A stretch of DNA of 64,000 bases, from the NCBI GenBank assembly GCA_947683425.1, contig CANTUQ010000108.1, positions 62,001 to 126,000 of the forward strand. Direction: 5' to 3'. This document shows, one piece after another, positions 1 through 9,751 of the stretch (positions are counted from its first letter, which is position 1; each line of letters opens with the position of its first letter). A program made the translations under genes and the position numbers. Source of the stretch: Excoecaria cochinchinensis (taxonomy: Eukaryota; Streptophyta; Magnoliopsida; Malpighiales; Euphorbiaceae). Below the pieces are notes generated by a model. The model was not told where the DNA came from and ran no database searches. It was given only the letters and a program-made list of their open reading frames with translations.

Positions 1-456
1 AAGACCAGACATGGTTCAGGACTTCCCATTTATTCATACCTTGATTAAAGTTATTAATGAGTTTTGAATTTAAGATTTCATTCCTTTTCTCATACAATTT
101 AATGCATTAATTAAAGTGCAAATCAATCAGCTTGTGAAAACGGTAAATAAAAGTAAATTAAACATAAAGTAAATAAAGTCACAATAAAATACGATAAAAC
201 TTGGGGCGGAATACAACCCACATTGTAAATGAAATGGAAATCATACATAAAATGGGGTATTTATTAAGGATGAGGACATTGGTCCTCGCATGCATACTTT
301 AAGAGAAAAAGTGTTAAATGTGACGGTTTATTTAGATGAAAACTAGGACATTGGTCCCATTTTTATTAGAAAAATTCCAAATTAATTAATAAAAACATTT
401 TTGTGATTTTCTTTTAAATGTGCATAAAATAAACAATTTTATTAAAAATTACATGG
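1..456 (-). repeat. Element C, 3' LTR, distal part (left of element A)
   Basis: These bases align with 32197-32640 in the other LTR of the same element (same order and near-identical wording around 'cttcccatttattcatacc' and 'aggacattggtccca'). They are one half of the minus-strand 3' LTR of element C, split by element A. The other half resumes at 17747. The LTR runs off the left edge, so its outer end and TSD are not visible. There is no gene here. Confidence 0.85.
452..456. repeat. Left target-site duplication of element A (CATGG)
   Basis: CATGG directly precedes the LTR start TGTAAGC. The same five bases follow the 3' LTR end at 17742-17746. A 5-bp duplication is the normal Ty3/gypsy integration footprint. 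Confidence 0.95.
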
Positions 457-2478
457 TGTAAGCACCGTGTCCTGGAGCGGTCCGGATCGGAGGTTACCCT
501 ATGATGAAATCAATGTTCAAAGCCTGTACGGGAGGCTGAAGTTGGAGGTTTTAGTCCCGCGTTCCATGAGAAATGAGGTTTTTCTACACTTCAGGGGCAG
601 AGGGGGAGAAAACGGGAGTTTTCCGAGTCAAAAAGGTTTTTGTCCTCCACAGACGGCCAGCCCGTCGCTTTGAGTCACCGACGGCTCAGGGTATTTTCCG
701 ACGCCCGTCGAAAAGTCACCGCCCCTGTCAGGAGCCGCCTGGTTTCCCGGAGCACGTAACCGTTCCGACGCCCGTCGGTGGATGTAGCAGGGCCGTCGGA
801 AGTGTACTTGTGTCAGTAGGATTCTTCCGACGCCCGCCCCTACGCACCGACGCCCGTCGGTCGTGTCTGGCTATATAAGGTCCGGATTTTCATTTGAAAA
901 GGGTTGGAAAATTTTTCAGAAGAGGAAACTCTGCCAAAATTCGAGCACGTTTTCTCTCTCTTCCAAAAACACCTTTTTTCAAAGAACTTTACTTAATCAA
1001 GGATCAAATCAATCAAAGGAACTAAAAGCTAATTAGTTTTCTTTAGATTTTGACTCCTAAATCGATTTTCTGAAGGATCGGAGGTGAAATAGCTCATTTT
1101 CTCTCTCTAATCTTTCATTCTCTTACTTCTCGTGGAATGCGCGGGGATCTAACCGACATCAAAATTCTACCCAAGGCAACTATCTGAGGGTAAATATTCT
1201 GGATTCTCTCTCCATTTCTATCTCATATTTAATCATTTATCATTTATTTATTCATTCTGTGAAATTTTTGAATACTTGTCATTACCTTTCTTCATTTTGA
1301 CTACCCCATCTCCCCTTTTGAAATAAAACTTGCTTTTTGATCTTGAAAGGCCCTTGTTTTCCTTTCTGTTTTCCGGAGACAGAGGTGACCGACGGGTCAT
1401 CTTCATGACCGACGCCCGTCGGTCACCTACCTATGGATACCCTTTTTGAGTGACAAACGGGCATATCAAATTACCAAACCGACGCCCGTCGGTCAACCAG
1501 GAAGGGCCGTCGGTGGGTTCTGCCTCCATTTTTGTTGATCATTCTTCATCTCTATTCGGTCCCTTCGATTTCTTATGTGTTAATTTTACAAATATTAACA
1601 TCTCTTAACTTTCTGTGAGTGTATATTGGTCTTCATGGATAATTCCGAGCTCGAGCAGCCGCCTACCATGCGTGGTGGATTTCGTCCGGTTTAGTTTTCT
1701 TAAACCTCTTGATTTATTTCTCTCACCTTTTTTTCATTGATTATTTTATGTATTTGAATAAGCTTTCTTTATCCCGTTAAATGTAAAAATATATCAACGA
1801 TTTATACTTAAATAAAATTGAGTTTTGAATAAAATGCAAAAGGGTCCAACGCCCTATTTTCATTCAATAAAGATCATCACATATTAAATATCCCCTTTTT
1901 AATAATGATGCATAAAAGGACCAAAGTCCTCAAAATGAATAATGTCCCGATTTATGTATGATCCGCACATTTACAAAAGGGAGTTGTATTCCGCTCCTTA
2001 TATTATTGTAATTTATCGCTTTGATATTTATTTTGCTCATTTATTGCTTTCAAAATGTGAATAAATGCGCCTTTTAATCAACTGCATAGTGTGGAGAGAG
2101 AGCGAACTAATGACATTAAAATTTGATCATAAACTAATCGAGGTAGAAATAGATGAGAAATCCCGGACCCAGCTCTGGTCTTTGGGCTCGAGAGGTTAGA
2201 GGTTATCCTCCAAAATACTTCTTGGGTCACGAGACTTTAGCGCTAATCCTAGGCCTCATGGCCCAACATGGATACTAAGCGCAAGTCTTAGGCTCTCCGA
2301 GGCGAGAGTAACTTTCCCAATGTTCTATTGGGTGGCGACTCCATGATACCTCCTTGTTGCCCAATATAGACGCACTTGCGATTTATTGCAAGATGCCAAC
2401 GGACCCGCAAATGCCCCGATCGCCCACGTGCGGGCGGTCCGAAAGGGCGGCGCTCATCGGGGCCCGGCGCGCGTCACA
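457..2478 (+). repeat. Element A 5' LTR
   Basis: It starts TGTAAGCACC and ends GCGCGTCACA (TG...CA). It matches 15703-17741 almost base for base. The 17-bp length difference comes from one indel in the segment after 'cagacggccagcccgtc', present in the 3' LTR and absent here. The LTR holds a TATA promoter at 872-878, about eleven exact ACCGAC/GTCGGT sites, and an embedded 10-base copy of the PBS start (TGGCGACTCC at 2333-2342). Confidence 0.95.
846..878 (+). promoter_or_regulatory. Element A 5' LTR core promoter (inverted DRE-like pair plus TATA)
   Basis: ACCGAC-GCCC-GTCGGT at 846-861 is an inverted pair of the plant DRE/CRT core (RCCGAC, the known DREB/CBF site). The 10-mer CCCGTCGGTC (853-862) is followed by exactly 9 nt and then TATATAA (872-878). 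The same box and 9-nt spacing recur at both internal promoters of the element (11513-11539 minus, 11735-11760 plus). Regulation by DREB-type factors is inference. Confidence 0.75.
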
Positions 2479-2479
2479 G

Positions 2480-2498
2480 TGGCGACTCCGCTGGGGAC
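2480..2498 (+). other. Primer binding site of element A, tRNA-Arg type
   Basis: TGGCGACTCCGCTGGGGAC lies one base after the 5' LTR. Its first 18 bases are complementary to a 3' end reading TCCCCAGCGGAGTCG-CCA, which matches plant tRNA-Arg(ACG) as I remember it. Tat/Ogre elements are known for such primers. Confidence 0.85.
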
Positions 2499-3394
2499 GT
2501 TTATGGTTCGAGATTTCAATTTGAAAATAACTCTTTTAACATTTATGATTGAAATTTAATTCATAAATTCGCTTTCTCTCAAATTTGCATTTGCATATCA
2601 TTAGAGCCTTAGAATACGCTAGTTTGGTCCCTCTTCTAGCCCCGGTGCGTTCTTGAAGCACCTCCTCATTTTCACTCAATTTGGGGAAGTGTTAAGGATA
2701 ATCACCAGCCCAAGCCACGTACCTCAATGGTATATTAAAATGGTGACCCGATCGGTCGCTACGCTCGTGATGAGCTAGACCCGTCGGCAGGGATCATGCT
2801 TGGGTAGCCTTAAAGAAACATCTCCCTTGTCTAAAGCTCATGTAATGGCTGTAGTCACTTTCCACAGGTAGAATGAACCTTAATCTCATGATTGCTGTAT
2901 GGATCCTTACGTATTGGATGAATCCAAATGTCTCACTCGGTAACCTAGCCAAAGGCTATCATGCCCCGGTAGGGCCATGTCGAAATTTATGGACCGTCCG
3001 AATACGTAACGATCATTATCCATCCGCTTGTACATTAGCATAGGAGTGTTATGCTGCCGGTTTTTCGCCGCGCACCATACGCGTCCATTGGGTCCCTCGT
3101 TGACCCTTGGGCTAATCCCACCTAGGAAAGAGACTGCACGACCACGTGTGTGGGAGAAATAAGGGTGGAAGGACTTACTTGCTTGCTTGTGCTCTGTAAA
3201 TGTTGCATATCACGATCATGCATTATACCTGCATTTCATGCATCATTCTAACGTTTGTCCCTGCAGCCATCATAGATCTGCCCAGGTGGACTAGATCACC
3301 GACCGGGCGACTGATCCGAGTTCTTACTCCTGAGCTGTCAGATAGAGAGGGTCTGTCGGAGATTTTATCAGAAGTAAGTGGCACAGTATCTCAG
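2499..3394 (+). other. Untranslated leader of element A
   Basis: About 0.9 kb without a supported gene lie between PBS and gag. The block around 2690-2830 ('aaggataatcaccagcccaag' onward) is conserved in element B (49240-49370) and, inverted, in element C (31380-31510), so it is likely functional RNA (packaging or translation). A pyrimidine-rich 'tttgtccctgcag' ending at 3266 looks like a splice acceptor and is conserved in B. Several short ATG frames precede gag. Confidence 0.7.
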
Positions 3395-6127
3395 ATGGCA
3401 AACTCACCTAGGGGGGAAGATGCCACCAGGGCCATGATTGCAGAAGAAGTGGGCCGCCATTTTGAGGAATTCGAGGGCAGGATGATGAATATGTTGGCCG
3501 CCTTGACGCAGCAGAACGCTCAGCCGAATGTTCCCCAGAATCCTCCTCCTCCTCCTCCAGTGAGACTGAATGAGCCTGAAGAAGAAAGGGTTGAAAGGCG
3601 AGAGGAGCCCGTTAGGCCGCCACCGGTAGAGTTAAGATCAGTGGCTTCAGGAGAGCTGAGAAGAAGGCCAGTGCTGAGAATTGACGACGATAGAGATATC
3701 GAGGATGATAGGTTGAGCATGGCATCCGAAAAGGGGAAGGCACCTCAGGCTGATGATTTTATTTTGAAAAAGATGGAAGAGAGGTTCGAGGCCATGGCTC
3801 GTATGATAGGCAGAGCTCACGGGATGAATCCTGAGGATAGGGAGCTGGACGGAGAGGACCCGATCCCTTATAACTTCAAGATGCCGGATGTACCGAAGTT
3901 CGATGGTACTTCTGATCCTACCGCACATGTGAAGCAATATTCTCTGGTCATGAAGGGGACCACATTGTCCAAGAAGCAGAAAGTAGAATACTTTTGTCTG
4001 AGTTTAACCTCTCATGCCATAGATTGGTATCACGGCCTTGACCTCCGCACTAAAGAAGATTGGGATCTGCTCACTGAGGAGTTTCTGAAACAGTACGACT
4101 GTAATACCAGAATGGAGGTGACTCTGAAAGATCTTGAGCTGCTCCAACAGAAGGCCGGGGAATCCTTCCATGAGTACCTTACCCGATGGCGGAACCGAGT
4201 AATGGAGATGCGCCGAAAGCCTGATACCCAAGATCAGATTCGTCTTTTCATTAAGAACGCGAGCCCGTACTTGAAGGAGGGACTGAGGATGAAGGGGTTA
4301 AAGGACTGGGAGTCTCTCAAAGATATAGCCATCGAAGCAGAAGGGGAATTTTTGACCCGAAAAGCTAACAATGATAATTTTGCCAAAAGGGCTAACCCCG
4401 GTCAAGGAGCCAGTAGGCCGACAGGTCCCAGTAACAGCACTAGAAGAATGGGTGAAGTGTCTGCTACTGAGGTAGCCACCCAGAGGAAGTTTTCGAACTT
4501 GGGAAGACCATTATCCTGGGTCTTGAAGAGACTGATGAAGGAGGGAAAATTGCGTCCTCTAACTCCTAGGCCAGCTTCGACACAAGGGAAACCGGGACAT
4601 AAGGACAACGAATTCTGTGCATTCCACCAGCACTCGGGCCATATCACTGATAAATGCAAAGCACTTCGGCACTCTATTCAAGACTTGATCGATAGCAAGC
4701 AGATCTCTGACCCGAAGAGGAGAGAAGCTGAGAAAAAGCCTGGTTATAATGCCGTACCCCCACCTGTGTTTATGATCCAATCTAGCCTGCCAGAGTGGTA
4801 CGTGCTACAAGATCTGTATGGGAATGAGGAATCTGCTGTCGGTAATTCCGAGAATGAGAAGGAGAAAGCAGTTGTGGCGACTCTTGATTGCTGGTCTAGC
4901 AGTGAGAGCGGTGGAGAAGCCGAGGATGAAGAAGGATTGAACCTTGATCTGTGGGGCTCCGATGGAGAAGAGGGAGAGATAAGCGCTGTCACTAGAAGTG
5001 GAAGAGTGATCCCTGAGATTGCAAAGTTACCTGAGCCGGTACAGCCATTGGCAGAGAAAGAGCCAGAGGAGGAACAGATTATAAAGCAATTGAAGAAAAC
5101 CACAGCTCAGATATCCATTTGGGATTTGTTGAGGCAGTCCCCCTCTCATAGGCAGAAGGTAGTAGAGGCTTTGGTTGAGGCCACAGTCGCCACCACTATT
5201 TCCCCATCAGAGCTTTTGGGTCTAATCAAGGGAGGATCCGAGGAGAGGTTGATCTTTTCCGATGCTGACTTACCGGCAGAAGGCCGTAATCATAACCGAC
5301 CCTTATACATTAAGGCGCAGATTAGCGGCAAGCACACTGCTTGCGTTATGGTGGACGATGGGTCTTCTATCAACGTGTGCCCTTTGATAGCTTTGCAAGC
5401 TTTTGGCTTAAGCGAGGATATGCTCAGCGGATCCGACCTGACTATCATGGCCTACGATAACTCGAGGAGGCAAGCCTCGGGAACCTTTAAGACCTTGGTC
5501 AAGACAGGACCTATCGAAGTGGAAGTTGAATTTGTGGTTCTGCCCATTCCTGCTAATTTCTCGGCTTTGCTAGGGAGACCCTGGTTTCATAAATTAGGAG
5601 GAGTGCCATCCACGCTGCATCAGATGATAAAATTCCCGCACGAAGGGGAGGTGGTGACTATCAAGGCGGCCAGGGAAAACCAGGTCTCAGTGCTAGAAAT
5701 TGCCAATCAGCCATTCAGTGGTTTCCATGTATCTATGATAAAGGAAGAGCACGGATCAGGAGATAGCCCGGCTGTGGTTAGTATGATGAAGAAGATGCAC
5801 TATCTTCCTGGGGCTGGATTGGGTAGAAGCTCCCAAGGGCTGCAGACCGCGATCACCACTCGAGGGCAGAAGAACCGGAAAGGTCTGGGGTACAGAGGTG
5901 GTTTCGGCAAGAAGAGGGTAACAGATAGGATCCCCCACATTTCAGAAAGCTTTGTCCCCGCATCCCCAGTATGTGCTTATACTGGTGAAGATGAACCGCA
6001 GTGGGTAGATGGGAGGATTGTCCCTGGCTTTGAGATTTTTAGTGATGTGTATGACTGGCACGTCGGGTTTGTCAAGACCGCTGAAGGCTTTTGGGATGAA
6101 GAAGTCATGACTCAGGGGATCACTTAG
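3395..6127 (+). CDS. gag-pro: Element A gag and protease (first open segment of gag-pol)
   Basis: This encodes the capsid/nucleocapsid protein and aspartic protease. The frame is open from 3200, but I choose the ATG at 3395 (MANSPRGEDATR) because the gag of element C starts with a matching MAEPSQQTEETR. In order there is an N-terminal coiled-coil-like segment, a proline stretch, a retrotrans_gag-type domain (about 3880-4340, KFDGTSDPTAH...), an atypical zinc knuckle (CAFH...GH...C, about 4615-4659), an acidic linker, and a protease with active-site-like VDDGSS at about 5351-5368. A G-patch-like segment follows at 5771-5911. The frame ends at TAG 6125-6127, where element B reads TGG, so the stop is probably a mutation. 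The next segment continues in the same frame. Confidence 0.9.
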   Translation: MANSPRGEDATRAMIAEEVGRHFEEFEGRMMNMLAALTQQNAQPNVPQNPPPPPPVRLNEPEEERVERREEPVRPPPVELRSVASGELRRRPVLRIDDDRDIEDDRLSMASEKGKAPQADDFILKKMEERFEAMARMIGRAHGMNPEDRELDGEDPIPYNFKMPDVPKFDGTSDPTAHVKQYSLVMKGTTLSKKQKVEYFCLSLTSHAIDWYHGLDLRTKEDWDLLTEEFLKQYDCNTRMEVTLKDLELLQQKAGESFHEYLTRWRNRVMEMRRKPDTQDQIRLFIKNASPYLKEGLRMKGLKDWESLKDIAIEAEGEFLTRKANNDNFAKRANPGQGASRPTGPSNSTRRMGEVSATEVATQRKFSNLGRPLSWVLKRLMKEGKLRPLTPRPASTQGKPGHKDNEFCAFHQHSGHITDKCKALRHSIQDLIDSKQISDPKRREAEKKPGYNAVPPPVFMIQSSLPEWYVLQDLYGNEESAVGNSENEKEKAVVATLDCWSSSESGGEAEDEEGLNLDLWGSDGEEGEISAVTRSGRVIPEIAKLPEPVQPLAEKEPEEEQIIKQLKKTTAQISIWDLLRQSPSHRQKVVEALVEATVATTISPSELLGLIKGGSEERLIFSDADLPAEGRNHNRPLYIKAQISGKHTACVMVDDGSSINVCPLIALQAFGLSEDMLSGSDLTIMAYDNSRRQASGTFKTLVKTGPIEVEVEFVVLPIPANFSALLGRPWFHKLGGVPSTLHQMIKFPHEGEVVTIKAARENQVSVLEIANQPFSGFHVSMIKEEHGSGDSPAVVSMMKKMHYLPGAGLGRSSQGLQTAITTRGQKNRKGLGYRGGFGKKRVTDRIPHISESFVPASPVCAYTGEDEPQWVDGRIVPGFEIFSDVYDWHVGFVKTAEGFWDEEVMTQGIT
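5771..5911 (+). other. G-patch-like domain between protease and RT
   Basis: The encoded segment has the G-patch pattern: an aromatic/hydrophobic start (MHYLPGAGLG), then a polar S-Q-G turn, a basic stretch, and a second glycine cluster (GLGYRGGFG). It is kept in element B (about 52316-52460) with mostly conservative changes. G-patch domains are RNA-binding or helicase-activating modules and are known at the C-terminus of betaretroviral proteases. Presence of the motif is seen in the sequence; function is inferred. Confidence 0.65.
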
Positions 6128-6397
6128 GACAAGTGCGAGCTTGAGGAGGTCATTACTGAGAAAATGGTAGCTGCCAGGCTGAAAGGAAAAGGGAAGATAG
6201 CAGATTTAGAGCTGGAAATGGAGGATTTGAAGATTTCTTCCGACGTGCCTGAAGGGCCTCTGCTAGATCAGAAAGTCAGTAAGCAAGCTGCAACAGCGTC
6301 AACCTCGGGAGCGGCAGAGGAAGACTCTAGCCTAGATTGTCTTTTTATTCCATAACTCTTTTATGATGTAAATGATAACAATAATATTATCAATAAG
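6128..6397 (+). pseudogene. Element A protease-RT linker, closed by two stop codons
   Basis: This stretch continues the gag-pro frame (charged, low-complexity; acidic AEEDSSLDCLF near the end). It is bounded by TAG 6125-6127 and TAA 6353-6355. Element B reads through both sites (TGG and GAA), which argues that in the ancestor gag, PR and pol formed one continuous polyprotein and that A acquired two nonsense changes. Confidence 0.75.
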
Positions 6398-8293
6398 ATG
6401 AACAATTTCACTTATTTGTGCGATGTTTCTGATGATTTCAACATGCATGAACATGATCATATTCCATCAATTTTTGACATTGACTCTACTGGCACAACGC
6501 CTTTCAATCTTGGAACTTCGGAAAATCCGAGAGAAATTCTAATAGCATCAAACATAACTCCTGAGGAGAGAAAACATTTTGAGAGAATAATAACAAAACA
6601 TGAAAAAGTCTTTGCCTGGACCTACGAGGATATGCCGGGGATTGACCGAGCCGTGGCGGAGCATGCCATCCCGACTTACCCAGATTGCAGGCCTGTGAAG
6701 CAGAAGTTGAGAAGGCTAAGGCCAGAATGGGCTGACAAGGTTAAGGAAGAAATCCGACAACAGATCGAAGCTAAGTTTCTGGTGGAAGTCCAGTACCCTA
6801 CTTGGCTGGCGAATGTGGTTCCTGTGGCTAAGAAGAACGGAAAGGTCAGGGTGTGCGTGGATTATCGAGATCTTAACAAAGCCTGTCCTAAAGATGATTT
6901 TCCACTACCCCATATTGATGTATTGATAGACAGTGCCGCCAATTGCGCGATGTACAGCTTTGGGGATGGATATGTGGGCTACAACCAGATCCTGAACAAG
7001 ATAGCTGACCGGGTTAAGACTGCCTTCATCACAGAGTGGGGTACCTATGCCTATCGGGTTATGCCTTTCGGCTTGAAGAATGCGGGGGCCACATACCAGA
7101 GGATGGCGACCAAGATCCTAAGCGACCTGATTCACAAAGAAGTGGAGGTGTATGTTGATGATATGATGGTCAAATCAGCCACCCGAGAGGGACACTTTGA
7201 AGCTCTAGAGAAGTTCTTCACCAGGATCGACAGGTATAATCTGCGACTTAATCCCAAGAAGTGCATTTTCGGGGTGACTTCAGGAAAGCTGTTGGGACAT
7301 GTCGTCAGTCAGAGGGGGATAGAAATTGACCCCGATAAGGTGAAAGCTATCAGAGAGATGCCTGTGCCACAGAGGGAGAGAGATGTAAGGAGCTTCCTAG
7401 GCAAGCTGCAGTATGTTAGCCGGTTTATTGCAAAGCTCACTTCGATATGCGAACCTATTTTTAAGCTGCTTAGAAAGAACCAGCCCGTAGTCTGGAATGA
7501 AGACTGTCAGAGAGCCTTTGATAATATCAGGGAATACCTGTTAAATCCGCCAGTACTAAGACCTCCGCAACCTGTCAAACCGCTTATTCTGTATCTGGCA
7601 GTAGAAGACGGTTCAGTGGGCGCCATGATGGCTCAAGAAGATGAATTTGGGGTGGAGTTTGCAGTTTATTACCTCAGCAAGAAGTTTCTGACTTACGAAG
7701 TAAAATATGCTGAAGTGGAGAAGATCTGCCTTGCAGTGATTTGGGCATCAAAGAAGCTAAGGCATTACTTCCACTTATACAAGGTTCAGGCTGTAGCCAA
7801 GCAGAATCCTTTAAGATATTTGCAGGAGGCACCATCTTTGCTTGGAAAGATGGGAAGGTGGCTGCTCTTGCTACAAGAGTTTGATGTGCAATACATCACC
7901 CGCAAGACTATTAAGGGGCGAGCTGTAGCCAAATTCCTTGCTGAACATCCTATCCAAGGGGACACCCTCGAATTTACCTTTCCTGACGAGAGCATAGGCA
8001 CGATTTCTGTTCAAGGATGGCAGTTGCATTTTGACGGGGCGGTAAACAACAAAGGAGCCGGAGTCGGAATCATCCTGACAACCCCAGATAATGAGAAACT
8101 TCCTCTTGCTAAGAAACTGAGATACAAAGCAACCAACAATGAAGCTGAGTATGAAGCGTGCACTTTCGGGTTAGAAGCTTTGGCTGTGTTGGGGGCAAGG
8201 AACGTAGAGGTATTTGGTGACTCGTCCTTGGTAATAAACCAGATCCGAGGTGAGTGGGCTGTTAAGGAAGAACGACTGGTCCCCTATGTTTAA
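6398..8293 (+). CDS. pol: Element A reverse transcriptase and two RNase H domains (second open segment)
   Basis: RT covers about residues 100-280 of this segment, with the active site YVDD at 7151-7162 and the motif-A aspartate in SFGDGY. A classical gypsy RNase H follows; the position of its first catalytic aspartate reads LAVEDGS, so it looks degenerate. Next comes an archaeal-type RNase H (D in LHFDGAV about 8030, E in NNEAEYEA about 8145, D in FGDSS about 8220). Dual RNase H is a known hallmark of Tat elements. TAA at 8291-8293 cuts the second RNase H before its last aspartate (in RLADAL, about 8366). Element B has sense codons at this site. The listed start is simply the first ATG after the upstream stop. 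Confidence 0.9.
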   Translation: MNNFTYLCDVSDDFNMHEHDHIPSIFDIDSTGTTPFNLGTSENPREILIASNITPEERKHFERIITKHEKVFAWTYEDMPGIDRAVAEHAIPTYPDCRPVKQKLRRLRPEWADKVKEEIRQQIEAKFLVEVQYPTWLANVVPVAKKNGKVRVCVDYRDLNKACPKDDFPLPHIDVLIDSAANCAMYSFGDGYVGYNQILNKIADRVKTAFITEWGTYAYRVMPFGLKNAGATYQRMATKILSDLIHKEVEVYVDDMMVKSATREGHFEALEKFFTRIDRYNLRLNPKKCIFGVTSGKLLGHVVSQRGIEIDPDKVKAIREMPVPQRERDVRSFLGKLQYVSRFIAKLTSICEPIFKLLRKNQPVVWNEDCQRAFDNIREYLLNPPVLRPPQPVKPLILYLAVEDGSVGAMMAQEDEFGVEFAVYYLSKKFLTYEVKYAEVEKICLAVIWASKKLRHYFHLYKVQAVAKQNPLRYLQEAPSLLGKMGRWLLLLQEFDVQYITRKTIKGRAVAKFLAEHPIQGDTLEFTFPDESIGTISVQGWQLHFDGAVNNKGAGVGIILTTPDNEKLPLAKKLRYKATNNEAEYEACTFGLEALAVLGARNVEVFGDSSLVINQIRGEWAVKEERLVPYV

Positions 8294-9751
8294 TACTTGA
8301 AAGGGATGTGTGGGCAGTTTGAGACTTGCACCTTCCACTTTGTGCCCAGAGATGAGAACCGTTTGGCTGATGCGTTGGCAACCTTAGTGTCAATGTGGGA
8401 TAACCCTGAAGGAGTGGCCATGAAACCGGTGCTCATTTCGAGCTCTGATAGGCCCAGTTTTGAAACCGAGCCTGTAATGGAACTAGAGGCGTCAGATGGG
8501 AAGCCATGGTACTTTGATATCATGAATTACTTGGAAAGCGATAGATTTCCAGAAGAAGCCACTGAAAAAGATCAGAGGATGATACGTAAGTTATCTACTC
8601 AGTTCATATCCTTAGAAGGGGTGCTGTACAAAAGACGGTCAGATGGGATCCAGCTCAGATGTTTGAATGAGAGAGAAGCGCGCAAGATAATGGAAGAAAC
8701 CCATGCAGGGGTCTGCGGGGCCCACATGAATGGTTTGACCTTGGCCAAGAAGATAATGAGGCAAGGCTTTTATTTGCTTACGATGGACACTGATTGTTCA
8801 AAGTATGTCAAGCAATGTCAGTTATGCCAACAGTACGCGGATCTGAGACATCTGCCGGTATCAGAGCTACATAACCTAACATCTCCTTGGCCGTTTGCCG
8901 CTTGGGGGATAGATATCATTGGAGAGATTCGCCCTACGGCGTCCAATGGGCACAGATATATCATAGTCGCAATCGACTACTTCACCAAATGGGTTGAGGC
9001 AGAATCTTTCAAGAAAATTGACCCAAGGGATATGGCTAGGTTCATAGAGAGGAATTTGATCTGCAGATACGGTCTCCCTCACCACATAGTGTCTGATAAT
9101 GGAGTGCAGTTTATGGGAGAGACCAGAAAACTTCTTGAGAAATACGGTGTTGAGCATCATAAATCCTCTCCCTACCGACCGCAAGCGAATGGAGCAGTAG
9201 AAGCCGCCAATAAGAATGTGAAAAAGATCTTGTCCAAGATGGTCCAAACCTACAAAGACTGGGCTGAAAAGTTGCCCTTCGCCCTGTGGGGATACAGAAC
9301 GACAGTAAGATCATCTACAGGCGCTACACCATTTTCTCCGGTATACGAAACAGAAGCGGTATTGCCGGTAGAGATAGAGCTTAAATCACTAAGGGTGGTC
9401 ATGGAGGCCCAAATCCCGGAAGCCGAATGGGCGCAACAGAGATTGCAGCACTTGAACTTACTGGATGAGAGTAGGCTGAAAGCTTATTATCATAATCAGA
9501 TATATCAGAAGAGATTAGCGAGAACTTTCGAAAAGAAGGTGAGGAAGCACCCGCTGAAAGAGGGGGACTTGGTGTTCAAGCAGATGAGGCCAGGAATACC
9601 AGACATCAGGGGGAAATTCAGACCTACCTGGGAAGGGCCGTACATCCTTAAGAAGCTGTTTTCCAGAGGGGCTGCAATCTTATCAGACAGCGATGGGAAC
9701 GAATTCAAAGAGCCAGTCAATGTCGACAGACTCAAAAGGTTCCACGGCTAA
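8294..9751 (+). CDS. pol: Element A RNase H C-terminus and integrase (third open segment)
   Basis: It is in the same frame as the upstream pol. It begins with the RNase H tail (NRLADAL), then the integrase HHCC zinc finger (H in EETHAG, H in GAHMNG, C..C in KQCQLCQ). The catalytic core follows: D in WGIDIIG (about 8912), D in VSDNGVQF (about 9095), E in GAVEAAN (about 9200). Only 34 residues lie between the second D and E, one fewer than the usual 35. A C-terminal GPYIL-type domain follows, with no chromodomain, as expected for Tat. The segment ends TAA at 9749-9751. Because of the stop at 8291 it cannot be made as part of a full polyprotein without readthrough. Confidence 0.9.
   Translation, partial: YLKGMCGQFETCTFHFVPRDENRLADALATLVSMWDNPEGVAMKPVLISSSDRPSFETEPVMELEASDGKPWYFDIMNYLESDRFPEEATEKDQRMIRKLSTQFISLEGVLYKRRSDGIQLRCLNEREARKIMEETHAGVCGAHMNGLTLAKKIMRQGFYLLTMDTDCSKYVKQCQLCQQYADLRHLPVSELHNLTSPWPFAAWGIDIIGEIRPTASNGHRYIIVAIDYFTKWVEAESFKKIDPRDMARFIERNLICRYGLPHHIVSDNGVQFMGETRKLLEKYGVEHHKSSPYRPQANGAVEAANKNVKKILSKMVQTYKDWAEKLPFALWGYRTTVRSSTGATPFSPVYETEAVLPVEIELKSLRVVMEAQIPEAEWAQQRLQHLNLLDESRLKAYYHNQIYQKRLARTFEKKVRKHPLKEGDLVFKQMRPGIPDIRGKFRPTWEGPYILKKLFSRGAAILSDSDGNEFKEPVNVDRLKRFHG

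Noticed and set aside
457..878. Plus-strand ORFs of 68 and 101 aa at the LTR start
   Set aside because: They lie in U3 upstream of TATA, translate the CCGACG repeats, and differ in frame between LTR copies.
6125..6127. UAG readthrough or gag-pol switch at the end of gag-pro
   Set aside because: B has TGG here, a second in-frame stop follows at 6353, and no readthrough context stands out. Nonsense mutation is simpler.
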